Position numbers and translations under genes: made by a program. This document shows, piece after piece, positions 36,161-48,200 of a stretch of 64,000 nucleotides of DNA (the first letter of the stretch is position 1; every line of letters starts with the position of its first letter). The DNA is from Enoplolaimus lenunculus. Taxonomy: Eukaryota; Nematoda; Enoplea; Enoplida; Thoracostomopsidae. Below the pieces are notes generated by a model. That model saw only the letters and a list, made by a program, of their open reading frames with translations, did not search any database and had not been told where the DNA came from. The stretch is from assembly GCA_030248215.1 (NCBI GenBank), contig JASANG010001585.1, positions 62,001 to 126,000 of the forward strand, given 5' to 3'.

Positions 36161-37300
36161 TTTACCTAGCCCTGTGTCCTGTATCACGCCTCTTATTCAG
36201 TCCTTTTCTCGATGTACGCTATCCGCTCTGATTTAGTAACGCGGCCGGTAAATGTTTATTAACAAACCCCAAATCCTGTATGACACCAAGTATAAACGAG
36301 CAAATCACAGGTTATGCAATTTAACTCGTAGCCTGATCCGGAATCCTTAGAACCTATGCCTGAATCTATTTAGTCTAGCCACTGGCTAAATATACCAAAC
36401 TTTTACAAATTCCCAGAAAATCCGTGCAATCCTAACCCCGTTTAGAATTGCACCCAATTTTACCATGCACTCTAACCTTGTTGGAGATGCACCCAAGTTT
36501 CCGACCAATCTAACCCCGTTAAATTTGGTCCAATCCGTTGTAGAATAGTAAATCGAACCCCTTTCGATTTACTAAACTACGAGTTCCCCGGTTCTCCGTA
36601 CAAATCCCAAGTTCTCCGGTTAACACAACACCAGTATTCTATACTGGATAAGTTCCACAGCGCCCTGCGCTACACAAGTTAACACGCTATACCCTGATTT
36701 CCTTCACATGCTTACGCCACCGTGGCAATACTTAAACTTAATTCCGTTTCAATCCTACTTACCCCAGTTCCGCCTGCCGTTCAACACGTCCAAAAATTTA
36801 AAATAGAAAAGCCTGACTATCCGCCGATCTCTACTAGCTTCAAGTCAAGACTGATTCCGGTCCCGGCTACCCCCTGTGCGTCTCGACCTTTGCATACAGA
36901 CCGAAACCCACACTTGGGTGTCCGCCGATGATAGCTTAGGTCCAGAGCCACCCATCCTGTACAATTTCCTATAACAACAACCTACATCAACAACAACAAT
37001 ACCGTCCAATCATAAAGCACCATTTTGGTGCTGACATAGCCTAGCTATGTCGTTTCTCGCCGATACAGCCAGCCCGATATGCAATATTATTCAATGGCCA
37101 CACAGGACCCAGGTAAGTTTACGTTGCGGACGCAGCCGCTATAACATCGTTTTTATCACCTTACACGCCTTGTAGCAACGCCTATAAGCCTAACTTAAGT
37201 TCTAAGAGAGACTAGGTGCAGCCAGGGACTCCCTTAAGGTGTGGTTTTAAAGTTTATGGTTTTGTTTTAAGTTTTAGTTTTTAATTTGAAATAGGTTTAA
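36161..37300. other. C-rich non-coding block of unknown origin
   Basis: About 1.1 kb whose plus strand is markedly C-rich (repeated TAACCCCGTT, TGCACCCAA, GTTCTCCGG), unlike everything around it. No conserved protein was seen in any frame (a 69-codon frame at 36722 is unconvincing). It could be an untranslated part of an old mobile element or a non-coding transcript; unassigned. Confidence 0.35.
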
Positions 37301-37494
37301 GTTTGGCTGAGCCACCTACAATGACGTTTGCAAATGTCTGCAAAGTTGTGGTAAACTAGCTTGTTTGTCCTATAAAATGTCATATTATACTAAAGCTTGA
37401 AATTTGAATTATTTGTATATACTAAAAAATTTTCGCCCGCCCTAAACGGAAACGAAGAAGCTAGTTCAGAGTTCGAAACAATTTAATACAACTA

Positions 37495-37740
37495 TGGCTG
37501 GGTTTCTGAAATCTTACTTAAGTATTTACTTAAGTTATACCTTAAATTTTCGAGCAAAACCAAAGAAGCGCCAAATAGCGGTCATGTCATAACAAGAAAC
37601 TAAAAGTGTTGCTTTGTATTAAGTAGGCATCATGAGTCTACAATTTCAATTACACAGAGATTAGTATGCCAGAGAGGTTAATTTGCAGTATATCAAATTT
37701 AGTTTATCGACTTAAGTATTTACTTAACTTATGCATCCTC
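37495..37740. mobile_element. CTTAAGT-type MITE, partial copy 3
   Basis: TGGCTGGGTTTCTGAAATC start, then CTTAAGTATTTACTTAAG, and interior blocks shared with 7029-7378. The far end fades out. Confidence 0.65.
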
Positions 37741-37759
37741 CACAATTAAAACTGTGAGG

Positions 37760-38310
37760 TGGTGGAAAAGTTTGGCGTCAATTCCACATCTCAATTTCAC
37801 TTTTCTGTTAAATTCCAGAAGTCCACGTTTAGCATTACTTGGAATTCAGGAATTGAAAACTCATAAGTCATATAGGAATTGAAATTCTTTCGCGCAATGA
37901 AATTTCATATCCAAAGAGTTTACAAAATTTTAGCACGTTCAATTCTTGAATACTCAATTCGATGAAATTTCGTTATCCACAATCTATCACAGCACTCGCA
38001 ATTCAACTACAGTAGTCCTTGAACAAGGACTTTAAGGTAAATTGGTTTCAACGAAAAATTTGAACTTACAAATTTAATCAATTCCTCAACACACAAAAGA
38101 TGAAAATAGAGTTTACAATGTATCTTCTCAAATCTTGAATTTCAATTCCAATAAACGCAATTATTGTAAAATTCAATTCCAATAATCCTGCCTAATTTGA
38201 CCTTTACAAATTTAAATTCCAACAATCTCATTATCGGATAAGGATTTCCTGAACTGAATTTAGATTGCATAAGGATTTCTGAAAGTGAACTTTAAAATTA
38301 ACAGTCTGTG
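37760..38310. repeat. Degenerate AATTCCAATT/TTGAATTCC phrase repeat
   Basis: Many variants of TTCAATTCC and GGAATTGAAA in both orientations over ~550 bp; no gene. Confidence 0.5.
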
Positions 38311-38789
38311 TTTAAGTGCCAAACTTTCCAAAAAGAAAATCATATTCTAAACGTTTTGCAGGAAGTTTATCGTTGTTCTAATTTACCTACCATCAGCAAC
38401 TGTACCTCGCTATTTATATATATGTACGTATTTATATAAATAAATCAAAACGCAAGTAAGCATAAATTTGGAATGTTATTAACAGGCAGCAACTGATATG
38501 ACAAATGAAGTTTCACAATATTGATTACAACTAACAAGTTTTATCATTATACTCACTTGCCTGCCAATGGCAGTCTCAGGTCTGCAAATTATTAAAGCGG
38601 TGCTGCTCAAAATATAATAGTTGCAAAGAAATCGCGAGCGAAGCTAAACTAGAAGCTGAACGTTATTTTAGTGTTCCTTTAAATACAAAATTTTGGTTTT
38701 GATCTTTGTTGAGGGCCGAAGCCTAAGCCGGTGTCTATTGGTTTATAAATACTCGGGCCCATGTATATAACAGGGCAACGTTTTCCTGC

Positions 38790-38955
38790 AGGGATGTAAT
38801 AGAGTCAGCTTAAGCTTTAGACTAAACTTTTTCTGCCTAAGGTTTGTCTGGTGCGTTAGGAATAGGCTTAGGAATAGGCTCAACCTTTACGCTTCAGCTT
38901 ACGCTTAGGCTTATGCTTATGCTACTGTTCTGGTCCTGTTCTATTTATGGGCCAA
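38790..38955. mobile_element. TTAGGC-bearing MITE, AACAGGGC subfamily
   Basis: Left TATAACAGGGCAACG, right GGTCCTGTTCTATTTATGG, with GGCTTAGG/CTTACGC runs between. Same subfamily as 61890-62097, 42270-42450 and 63195-63315. Confidence 0.6.
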
Positions 38956-38969
38956 ATCTCGTATGGGTA

Positions 38970-39198
38970 CACTGTAAATTCCAATGAGTTGATTAATCAA
39001 TTCAACTAGCGGGTTGGTTATTTTTTAGTTAATAACAGTAAACTTTAACTCACTCTGAGTTGAGTTGACTCTGAGGAGTTGATTAATTAACTCAGAGTGA
39101 ATTGAATCAACTCAAAATTCTGAGTTCTGATAGTCCTAACTCCGACTGAGTGATTCAACTCATTCTGAGTTAAAATTAACTCACTGACCTTCACAGTG
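38970..39198. mobile_element. CACTG-ended MITE with GAGTT phrases, copy 1
   Basis: CACTGTAAATTCCAATGAG start and TTCACAGTG end, flanked on both sides by TA. The interior is reiterated AACTCATTCTGAGTT-like motifs. Relatives at 48105-48267 and 50443-50698. Confidence 0.78.
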
Positions 39199-39501
39199 TA
39201 CAATGTCGTATGCTGAACAACAGTAAACAATGGTCGCTCACTACAACTCGAGTAGCTGCTGGAACGAACAACTGAACGTTTCTGTTTCAATGCGATCGCA
39301 CTACTAAAGCAAGCTTAATACAAAAAAGTGGTTGATGCAACATTTTCCGATAGGAGACGATACTTTTTGATGCTTCGATATTAATTTTACAATTTTAAAA
39401 CGAATCTTTAGTCAATTTTTCATTTTGACTTCAAAATACAGATAAAATTATAGATTGTCTTCATCACTCTTGCATTTACAATTCTGAGGGCCACTTTTCG
39501 C

Positions 39502-40377
39502 TTACCCATGCAACTGTTCCTCGTCGAACGGAATCAACCCCGTTCTCGTGTAGTACAGCAGTGCAGCATCAGAGTTCAATACTACGAGTCGTCGTTGGAC
39601 AACAATTTCTTGATATGGCACACCGAGCCAATGTGGATATTGTCTTTGTGCGGAATGGGTAATTGGGTTATTTACGTTGTTAGCAAATGAGTTACCGAAA
39701 CCAGGAGCGCCGCTAAATGCTGGAACAAGGGGACGAATAAGACTGGAGAACGGTGGACGTCGACGATGAAAACCGGTAGTGATTTGACGCTTGCGTCGCC
39801 GTTTGCCGTAAGATATGTACGGTTGATTGTCCAGACTGAAGCACGAGAACTGAAATAAAAATAACGCACGTATACTGACGAGAAATAAGCAACTCTGTCG
39901 ATGTGAACCATACAGAGTATCATGTTGACTTATACCGGGTAATAGCCAAGCTAACTGTAGCCTAGTATTTAAATGATACGCGGTCATTCTATAAGCATAA
40001 TTTACGGTTTTAAAATTAGAGTTAAATGTAACAATTGAATCAATTTGTCACGGTACATTATTCGACTAAGCGACCAGTATACGACGAGGGTAATAAGAGG
40101 GAGTCCCCATTTGGAGTCCCAGTCAAAGGAAGTCCGTATCCCTAATAAGTGTCCGTAAACGGATAGAGCCCCTAAACCCAGATTAGACTCCATAGCTTGG
40201 TAAAACAAACATTGAGTACTGTTCCGTAATACAATATTTCCGTGATTTCGTCTAATAGTACATCAACCCGATAGAAAAGTAAAAAACAATGAATACATCC
40301 TCTTTGTCAAGCGTCATTATTGCATTTTTGGTAAATTTGAACTGCACAGTGTAGTTTGAAGCAAATTTAATATATAT

Positions 40378-40440
<63 letters not shown>

Positions 40441-42233
40441 TTGTAAACTTTCTTACCGTTGGACATGCAGTTTTACAAACGCGAACTAAACATTTATATA
40501 AACTTTCGGCCGAGTCTGTATATCGCAGTGGTCCCATTTTGACGGCAATACCACTGTGCATTGATTGTATGCTGTCTACTAAACCGACACCGTCCGTAGG
40601 ACATCTAAAATTGCGTATATCTCGAGTTTTATACAACGATTACAACACAAAGCCGATTTGACTAAAAATTAAAAAAAACATTACAATGATTAATAGTATC
40701 AAGTGAGGTTGAGATGCGTACTTCAACAAGAGTATGTAACAGGGTATATTCTGTGTAGAATAGAATGTATCCAGCACGTGTTGCGTTTTTGGCCTACTCC
40801 ATTTTAATTTACAGGGGATACAACTTTTGCGAACCATGACACTATGTATCCGGCAACAAAAATTACCTACACTACTTATTTGTTTAATTTAGGGTTTTGC
40901 ATGTGAAAGCGACCCCCTCTAAACAAGGGGGAGGTGGGCCAAAAACGCAACGCCCGGTGGCACATGTAGCACCATGCGGAACCCCAAGAGTTGTATACTC
41001 TTGTATCATGCACTTTTGATAGTATCAACTCAGGGTGCAACCGAAATTCCGATTCAAACCGAGTTCCGATTCCGATTTCGATTCCGATTGTACAATCAAT
41101 TGGAATCGGAATTGTGGCTTTTTAATTTTAGGCCTACTAGTTGTGATATGTTGCATAAAAATTCTGCATCACTTTCTATTCAATAGTTTTCGATGAGTTA
41201 ACTTATCAATAATTGATAGTAGTTTAGTTTTACAGAGCCAAAAATGATTGCCAATTTGTTCACGGGACGTGTTTGAAAATTTTTTCAAGCCATCAGACAC
41301 CCAAAATCAATATTATACTAATGTAAACACAAAGTATCCGTATACTCACAAAATTTACAGGTCCGATTCCGCTTCCGATTCCGGTATAAATTTGATGCTC
41401 CGATTCCGATTTCGGTATAATCGAGTTCCACTTTGCACTCTGTATCAACTATGAAGCTGAAATATAGACATACCCGTTTTCAATGATTTTCAACGGAGAA
41501 TAATTGAATTTTGATCGAGTCGGTTCAACACTGCATTCGATCAGCGATAGTTGTAAAGCTATAACTTGTATTTATACAATTAATTTTTTTAGATGTTCAA
41601 ATATTGAGACATCAGGCTCGTAGCCAGCTCACCTTGCTAGGGGGGGCTAAAAAATTTCCGGATGGGCACTCGAGGGTTTTCAATGAGTGACAAGTAAGGT
41701 TGAAAATTTTCTAGGGAGGCCAAAATTTTTCCAGGGGGGCTCAGCCCTCCCTGGCCCTTTTGGCTACGGGCCCGAGAGACATCCAAAGCGAAACTCATAT
41801 ACTCGCAACAGCTTTATTTATATGAGTCAATCTGATATATTATTATTATTTCAATATTCCAGTCATTCTTTATATTTTAAACGTGTATATATTTTAAAAT
41901 AGGTAAGTAAACTTTAAGCTTTGTCTAAAATATTTAAGCGAGAAAATGGAATAAACACATATTAAAATAGAAGCTATTTTAAGACACATTGTTCAATCTG
42001 AGCCTGCGGACAAAATTTTCATATAACGCAACATTAAGCACAGTTTTCAGAACTATCATAAAATGTCAGATGAAAAAATAAGTTACGAGTAATTGCAAGA
42101 TGAGAGTTAGGAGCAACTCGAAGTGTGACAGGCGATTGCACTTTGACAGCGGATACAGGAAGTCCTTCGTGATTAAAAAATTCAAACAGGATATCTTCCG
42201 GTGGAGTCGTTGGGACCGTTTTTAATGGCGATG
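39502..42233 (-). CDS. PAN-ZP gene exons 8-10: ZP-C domain, basic cleavage site, tail
   Basis: Exon 8 (42233-42087): DILFEFFNHEGLPVSAVKV, VTLRVAP. Exon 9 (40620-40457): RCPTDGVGLVDSIQ, YKCLVRVCKTACPT. Exon 10 (39849-39502): FSCF...SYGKRRRKRQ. The 'CPTD', 'C-x4-C-x3-C-x4-C' and basic cleavage site after SYG are characteristic of ZP-C and its consensus cleavage site. The tail of 94 residues is Arg/Pro/Phe-rich then ends DEEQLHG. The exon 9 acceptor (AAACTCGAG) lacks a pyrimidine tract and is the weakest join. The TAA at 39504-39502 overlaps a donor-like GGGTAAGC. Confidence 0.85.
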
Positions 42234-45200
42234 CTAAAATAATTCGCAGTATTCGAGCAATTGACGCATGTAAAGATCAGTGGTGGAACGTTTTTTCTGT
42301 TCGACTGCAGTAGAATAATTTTAAGTTTTAGACTAATTCGTTGCTAAAGCTAATACTTAAGCTTAGGTATGAGCTCATTCGTACGCTTACGCTTAGGTTT
42401 AGGAATAAGCGTATACTACTGTTACGGCCCTGTCTATATATTAGCCGAGCAATTTTTGTGATACGTTTTAGCAGTTGTTTTTGTCACTTGACCCTGTACC
42501 CTATCTGAGAATACCAATTCTCACTAAGACCCAAACAGACCTAAACTGACCGATCAGAATGAGCTACAGAAGTGATTGACCGATCAGAATGAGCTACAAA
42601 AGTGATTAACGTTGTATTTTTCAACGTCATATTTCTTTAAATATGATGGACACACACAATTTTAATAGAAAAATTTTTGTGTTCTCACAAAATTTTGATA
42701 TATCAGTAGGTATATTTAAAGCTGGAACACCCATATACGTAATTTGAGCAGCATTCTAGCATAGAGATATGGACCAATGTTACTTTTAGGGGCGTAACAG
42801 TAGATTAATCGCGTATTTCTAAGCGTAAGCCTATGCCTAAGCCAGAAATTGTAATCTAGAGTCAAAAATCACTCTTTTATAGACCCACAAGGAACTTCTA
42901 CGCCCCTTAAAGTTACATGGGCCGAGATATGTATATTTCGTAGGCCAATCTGCTATTTAGTCCAATTACCAGTTGGCCTAGGCCATTCTGCTATTCGAAG
43001 CAAATAGCAGTTTGGCGTAGGCCAATTTGCGATTGTGAGATTTTGCAAAACAACAGTGATGTATTATAGCAACGTTAATTAGTTAACGGTAATACGTCTG
43101 TCCAAATAATCAAATCTGATTGGTCCATAAGTTCAATAGCAAATTAGCCCGGGCCACTCTGCTATTACATAAAATAGCAGATTGGCCCAGGCCTATTAGT
43201 TTTTGACCTGAATTGCAGATTGGCCTACGAAATATATGTGAAATTCGTTATATATTAACATTTCATTACGAACGTTACGAAAGTGTGACTCCGCGTTTAC
43301 TAGTCATACTATTAAAGCAGCATAAAGCCATGACGTTGATAGCGTAAACCCACTCACTTGTTGTTGATGGAACACTGGGTGCAGTAGTTGTAGGAGCATA
43401 ACTGGTGACTCGAGCAGAAGTTGTAGGAGCATAACTGGTGACTCGAGCAGAAGTTGTAGGAGCATAACTGGTGACTCGAGCAGCAGTTGACAATGATTCT
43501 GTTGTCGATTTTGTTGTCGTTCTTGCGGCTTCAGTTGTTGTTATATTTACATCTGTAACTGAAACGCTATGGGTTTCGCTGGAACTAATCAAACGTAGGT
43601 TCATTCTTGCGACTGCAGCCCTTGTGGTACTGGGCACCGGTGTAACATTTGAAGGCACAACTGCGGGACGTATTCGTTTCCACCAAGGCATTGGAGTAAG
43701 TTCGATTGTTTTCACGATCGGGCGAGGTCTTTCATTGGTAAGTAGACGGTTTTGAAGGTTTGGAGATTTTCGATGTGTGGCAAAATTTGTGACAGGTACG
43801 CTTTTAACCGTTGTTGCTTGCGGTTGTTTTGTTGTTGTTGGTGTTGTTGTTGTTGTTATTGGTGGTGGTGGTGTTGGTGTTGTTGGTGTTGTTGTTGTTG
43901 TTGTTGTAGTTGCTGCTGCTGCTGCTAATTTTACAGTCGTTGAACGCTGCCGCGCTGTTGAACCTCCGTCAGTTAATAGTTTCATTGTTTGCGATGTCGA
44001 GTTGTCGGTGTCATCTGGTGCATTCGGTGGTGCTTTGTTTTGACTGAAACGATTCGACATTTCGGAAATGATCAAATTCAAGTGTTGCGAAACAGCGTTT
44101 GAACTACGCGTCGGCGTTGTTTGCTGTTCCGCCGATGATTTCATAACCTCATACCGTACTCGAGATTTATACGCTAAAATTTCAGGGTCTGGCGTTGTAA
44201 GATGATTGTTTAATATGCGAAATGCCGACGGGTTAACTCGGTCAATAGTTTTATTAATTTTGTACAGGGGTGTGTGTTTTACAGACGAGCGTATTATGTT
44301 TGTATTTGGACCGGTGCTGTGTACCGTTAAAAATGGATTCTTAACGCTAACTGCGGTGTGTTCTCGAGGATCGACTCGAGTTGAAACTTTAACAAATTTA
44401 CTCGATTTTATTAACCGATTTAAATTTGACTTTTCAACTGCGTTACTTTGCGTTGACTGTTGGTTCAAGTCAACGATAACTAAACGTTTACTCGGGCTTA
44501 AATGAGTGCTCGTTTTTGGTGCAGCTGGTGCTGTGCTCGTGCTCGACGAAGCATCAGAAGTAATATTAGTCTCAAAGTTGGTTTCTTCTCGTACACTTTC
44601 GACTCGCGTCTGATTTGAAGCGTTCGTTTCGTTGAGTTGAACTGTTTCATTGAACGACGTCAAGTTTGTTTTATCGTCTTCTGCGCCTTGTGTCTCTTCT
44701 AGAGCTCCTGTAAAGTTAGCGAAATTAGCGCCACTTGCGATTGGTGTTCGTGTTTCATTCTTCCGGTTATCTGGCCTTTGCTCGTTTACAACATTGTTTG
44801 CTGTTGTTGCGTTTGAAGCGTCCAACTCAACAACAAACACATTTGTCATTTCGAGTTGCCTTTCAGTGGTTTCTTGGCTAATTTCAAAATTCAATTTTTG
44901 AGCCTGTTTATTGTTTTGATCCGCTACTTCCGTAGCTGTTGGCGTAATGGTGACGTTTGCAGAAGCCACCGTGCGAACGGTCTGTATTGTGGTTGATGTT
45001 GGTCGCGTAGCAGCCCACCATGGCAACGTGTACTTCGTAGTCTGCTTTGGAGCTACTGTTGACTTACTCGCGGATGTTGTGGCAGTTTCTAATTGCTTTT
45101 TCCTGGTGGTTCTTGTTGTTGTTGTTTTTGTTGTTGTTGTTTTTGTTGTTGTTGTTATGGTTTTTGTTTTTGTATTTGTTGTTGTTGTTACTGGTGGTGG

Positions 45201-48200
45201 TGGGGTCGTTGTTGTCGTCGTTGCTGCAGTACGGTTGACGGTAGCAGTTGTTCTGATCGGTGATTCTTCTGCAAATGTTGACGCCGTAGTAGCGGGTTCT
45301 TCAAACGAATTTGCCATTTCCGTCGTTTCGTTTGCTTTATCTTTTAGTTTTCTCGTTGAATTTGCTGACATCGTTTTGTCGATTGAATTTAATTGTAATT
45401 TGTTTTCCAGTAGTTTATTTGTTGTTGTTTGTGTTGTAAATTCTTTAGTAGTTGTGGCTGTTGGTGTTGTTGTTATTACTGGTAGGCTGGTAACATCGGA
45501 ATTTTGGTTCTCGTTTGATTTTCGAAATGGTATCGATGCATTTGTGAATAATTTTTGCTTATTCGCAACACTCGTTGTAGTTTCGATAGCGTTCAGTATT
45601 GCGTTTGATTTAGTTGCTGCTACATTGCTCTGTGTTGTGACCAGCAATTTTATCTTGAAGCGTTCGCGTTTAGTTGTTGATGTCATAGCTTGTTCGGTTT
45701 TTGGTTTTTGTGTACTTGTTATACTCGTCTCAGCGGTCGTTGTTGTCGCGTTCAACTCACGTTTTTCATCAACGAACTCGTTTGTTGAATTTTTATTCCT
45801 ATCTTTGTCATTAATGTTTTTCTCTTCATTCAACTGCTCATTGGTTTTCTCGGATTCAACTTCCGTTGATCCATTTACCGACAGGCGTTCCTTGGCCACG
45901 TCGTTGTCTTCGCTGTTTTCGTCTTCTTCGTTCGTTTTCCTGTCCACATCTTGAGACTTGTTCGCTGTCTGTGTATCAGTTTTAATTTTACCTTTAGTTC
46001 GATTACAGCATAATTTCTCGTTGCGAGTTTCATTCATAGCTGAATCCGTTACGTTTCCAAGCGTTGTACTGAAGATATATTTAGTTTTTTCTTCAGTCCC
46101 GCTAGAATCCATTTCTGGCTTTACAGTTGAAGTTCGAAATGTGACTTGGCTTACGATAAATTCGCCGCTTAGTTTAGTAGTCAATTTGAGCCAACGTGGC
46201 GACGATGTTGGTGTCGGCTGCGTTGGAGCTTCAAATGATGGTGCATGCCTATGTGCAGAAAGCATAAAAATTGATTTTATTCGGAAACAATAGATTTATG
46301 TGCAATTAACGTTCGAAAACAAGCAGTAGCTGAACTATAAGGGTTGCGCTATACTCAGCGCGGATCTTCGGACGCCGGCACACATTGTTTTCAAAACTCA
46401 CTGCGGCACGGCTGTGGCAATGTGCGACAGTGAACGGCGCCACGCTGCAAGTATAGCGCAATCCTAAACTATCTGACCACTGTAAAGAACAGCGGCGGAA
46501 CAGTATTAGAAGCATATTCCTAAGCCTAAACGTAAGTTTAAGCCTACGTGTAGGAATGAGCATATTCCTAAGCCTAAGCCTAAGCATAAAGCCTAAGCCT
46601 AAGCATAAGAATAAGTATATTCCTAATCCTATAAAGCCTAAGCCTAAGCCAGGCGAAAAAATAGTCTAATGGTTTAGCTTACTCTAGTTTAGTGCCACAG
46701 AAAAACGTTTCGCCCCTCATCTTTACACGGGCCGACTATCCCAAAGTATCGAAGGTAGAAACACAATTGAGACATTTAAATGTTTGCATTACAAACTTGT
46801 ATCTCAGCGTTATGCTCAGATGTTTCACTGCAGTGCGATAAATATTACGAATTTTTAGACAAACAAAATGTATTAAAGATGAAAACAGCCGCGTTGTGTA
46901 ACTGAAATACGTAAGCAATGCTAAATGCCAAACCCAGAAGTGTACATGTTACGCAACTTAAGACCTTTAGCTAAAAGAGCAATTACTCCTAATCAATTAA
47001 TAAACGTCTAATTACTCCAAACTTTGCCATACAAATTTTAGCTTAAGAGAACTTCCAAACAAGCATTGTGTATTCAGCACAATGCCGCTTTTAGGGAACA
47101 AACCAAAAATTATTTTTAGCTAACCATTATAGGCCGAATAAACCGTGAATTAATTTCACGAAAGTCCTTTTTGTATAAACCCCTATTCACACGTGCAAGT
47201 GTTTGCAGCAAAAAACATGCATGTGCAACTTTCATGTGCAAATTTGGTCTCAAAGCAACTTTGAAGTTCTTGCAGCTTGCAAATTATTTACTGGAATTCA
47301 AGATATTTAATTTTATTTGCACCTGCAAACGCAGCTGCAAGTCACTTTAATTTCTAGCACCTGCAGTTTGATTGGTGAGTCGGAATGTTCCTTTGAAATT
47401 ACTTGCAGCTGCTAGTATTTGGTGCAAGTTGCAGCTGCGAGTTCTCGCGGCAAAAACTCGTATGTGTGAATGGGGCTTAACAGTAATTGAAATTGAAATT
47501 TTAGTTTTTTTTACAATGCTACTTATTAAAGTACATGCTGATATATCTACAGAAGCCAACCTACTCGAGCATATAATCACCTGGATTATGCTCCAAAACG
47601 AACCAAAAGCGTTTTAGTGCTATGCATGACGACACCCCGGAATCGAGCGATGCATGGTTGTGCTTAGCGCCCTCCCAACCCCTCAGTGTGGCGACAGCCG
47701 TAACAGGAACCGGAATTGGAAAATAAAATCAATTTTAAAAGCTCTGCTGGTACCAAAACCATAGTTTTTTTGAACAGTTCGAATACAGAAAATGTGCCTG
47801 GTTTGTGGCTCGCTTGAACCGTTGTGTTTTCATGCGAAGATCCAAAAGCAATTCCGGGCATCGGATGACACACGGAATCCAAGCATGATTTGGAATTTAA
47901 TACGAAAATTGCGTCCGGCTTCGTGCTCATTTTGCTTGCGAGGCTCCCACTGCTAAACAGGCCGGACTTCGGGTAAGAGAGGGTCCGGGTGATGTTAGGC
48001 ACGGCAGTGGAATGATGGCTTCTAGCGTCCCCAATACTCCTGGTAGGTTGAACTCCGACACAAGCCCAACGAAAGTTCAAAAAATTTGAAAAACGAAATG
48101 CTTTGTAATTCTGAATTGAATTAACTCATTCTGAGTTAATTAATTTACTTGCGCAGAATTAAACCAACTCAGAGCGAGTTAATGTTTACTGTTTTTGACT

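Noticed and set aside
36722-36931. 69-codon plus-strand frame with Pro-rich sequence
   Set aside because: Follows the C-rich composition of the block; no homology recognised.
40252-40636. Tyr-Ile repeat frames on the minus strand
   Set aside because: Translation of the TA microsatellite; only the non-repeat part 40457-40620 is a real exon (ZP-C).
43471-46293. Long plus-strand open frames rich in Val, Phe and Leu (up to 335 codons)
   Set aside because: Exactly antisense to the Thr-rich exon; Val-rich frames are what reverse-read ACN codons give. No splice context or homology.
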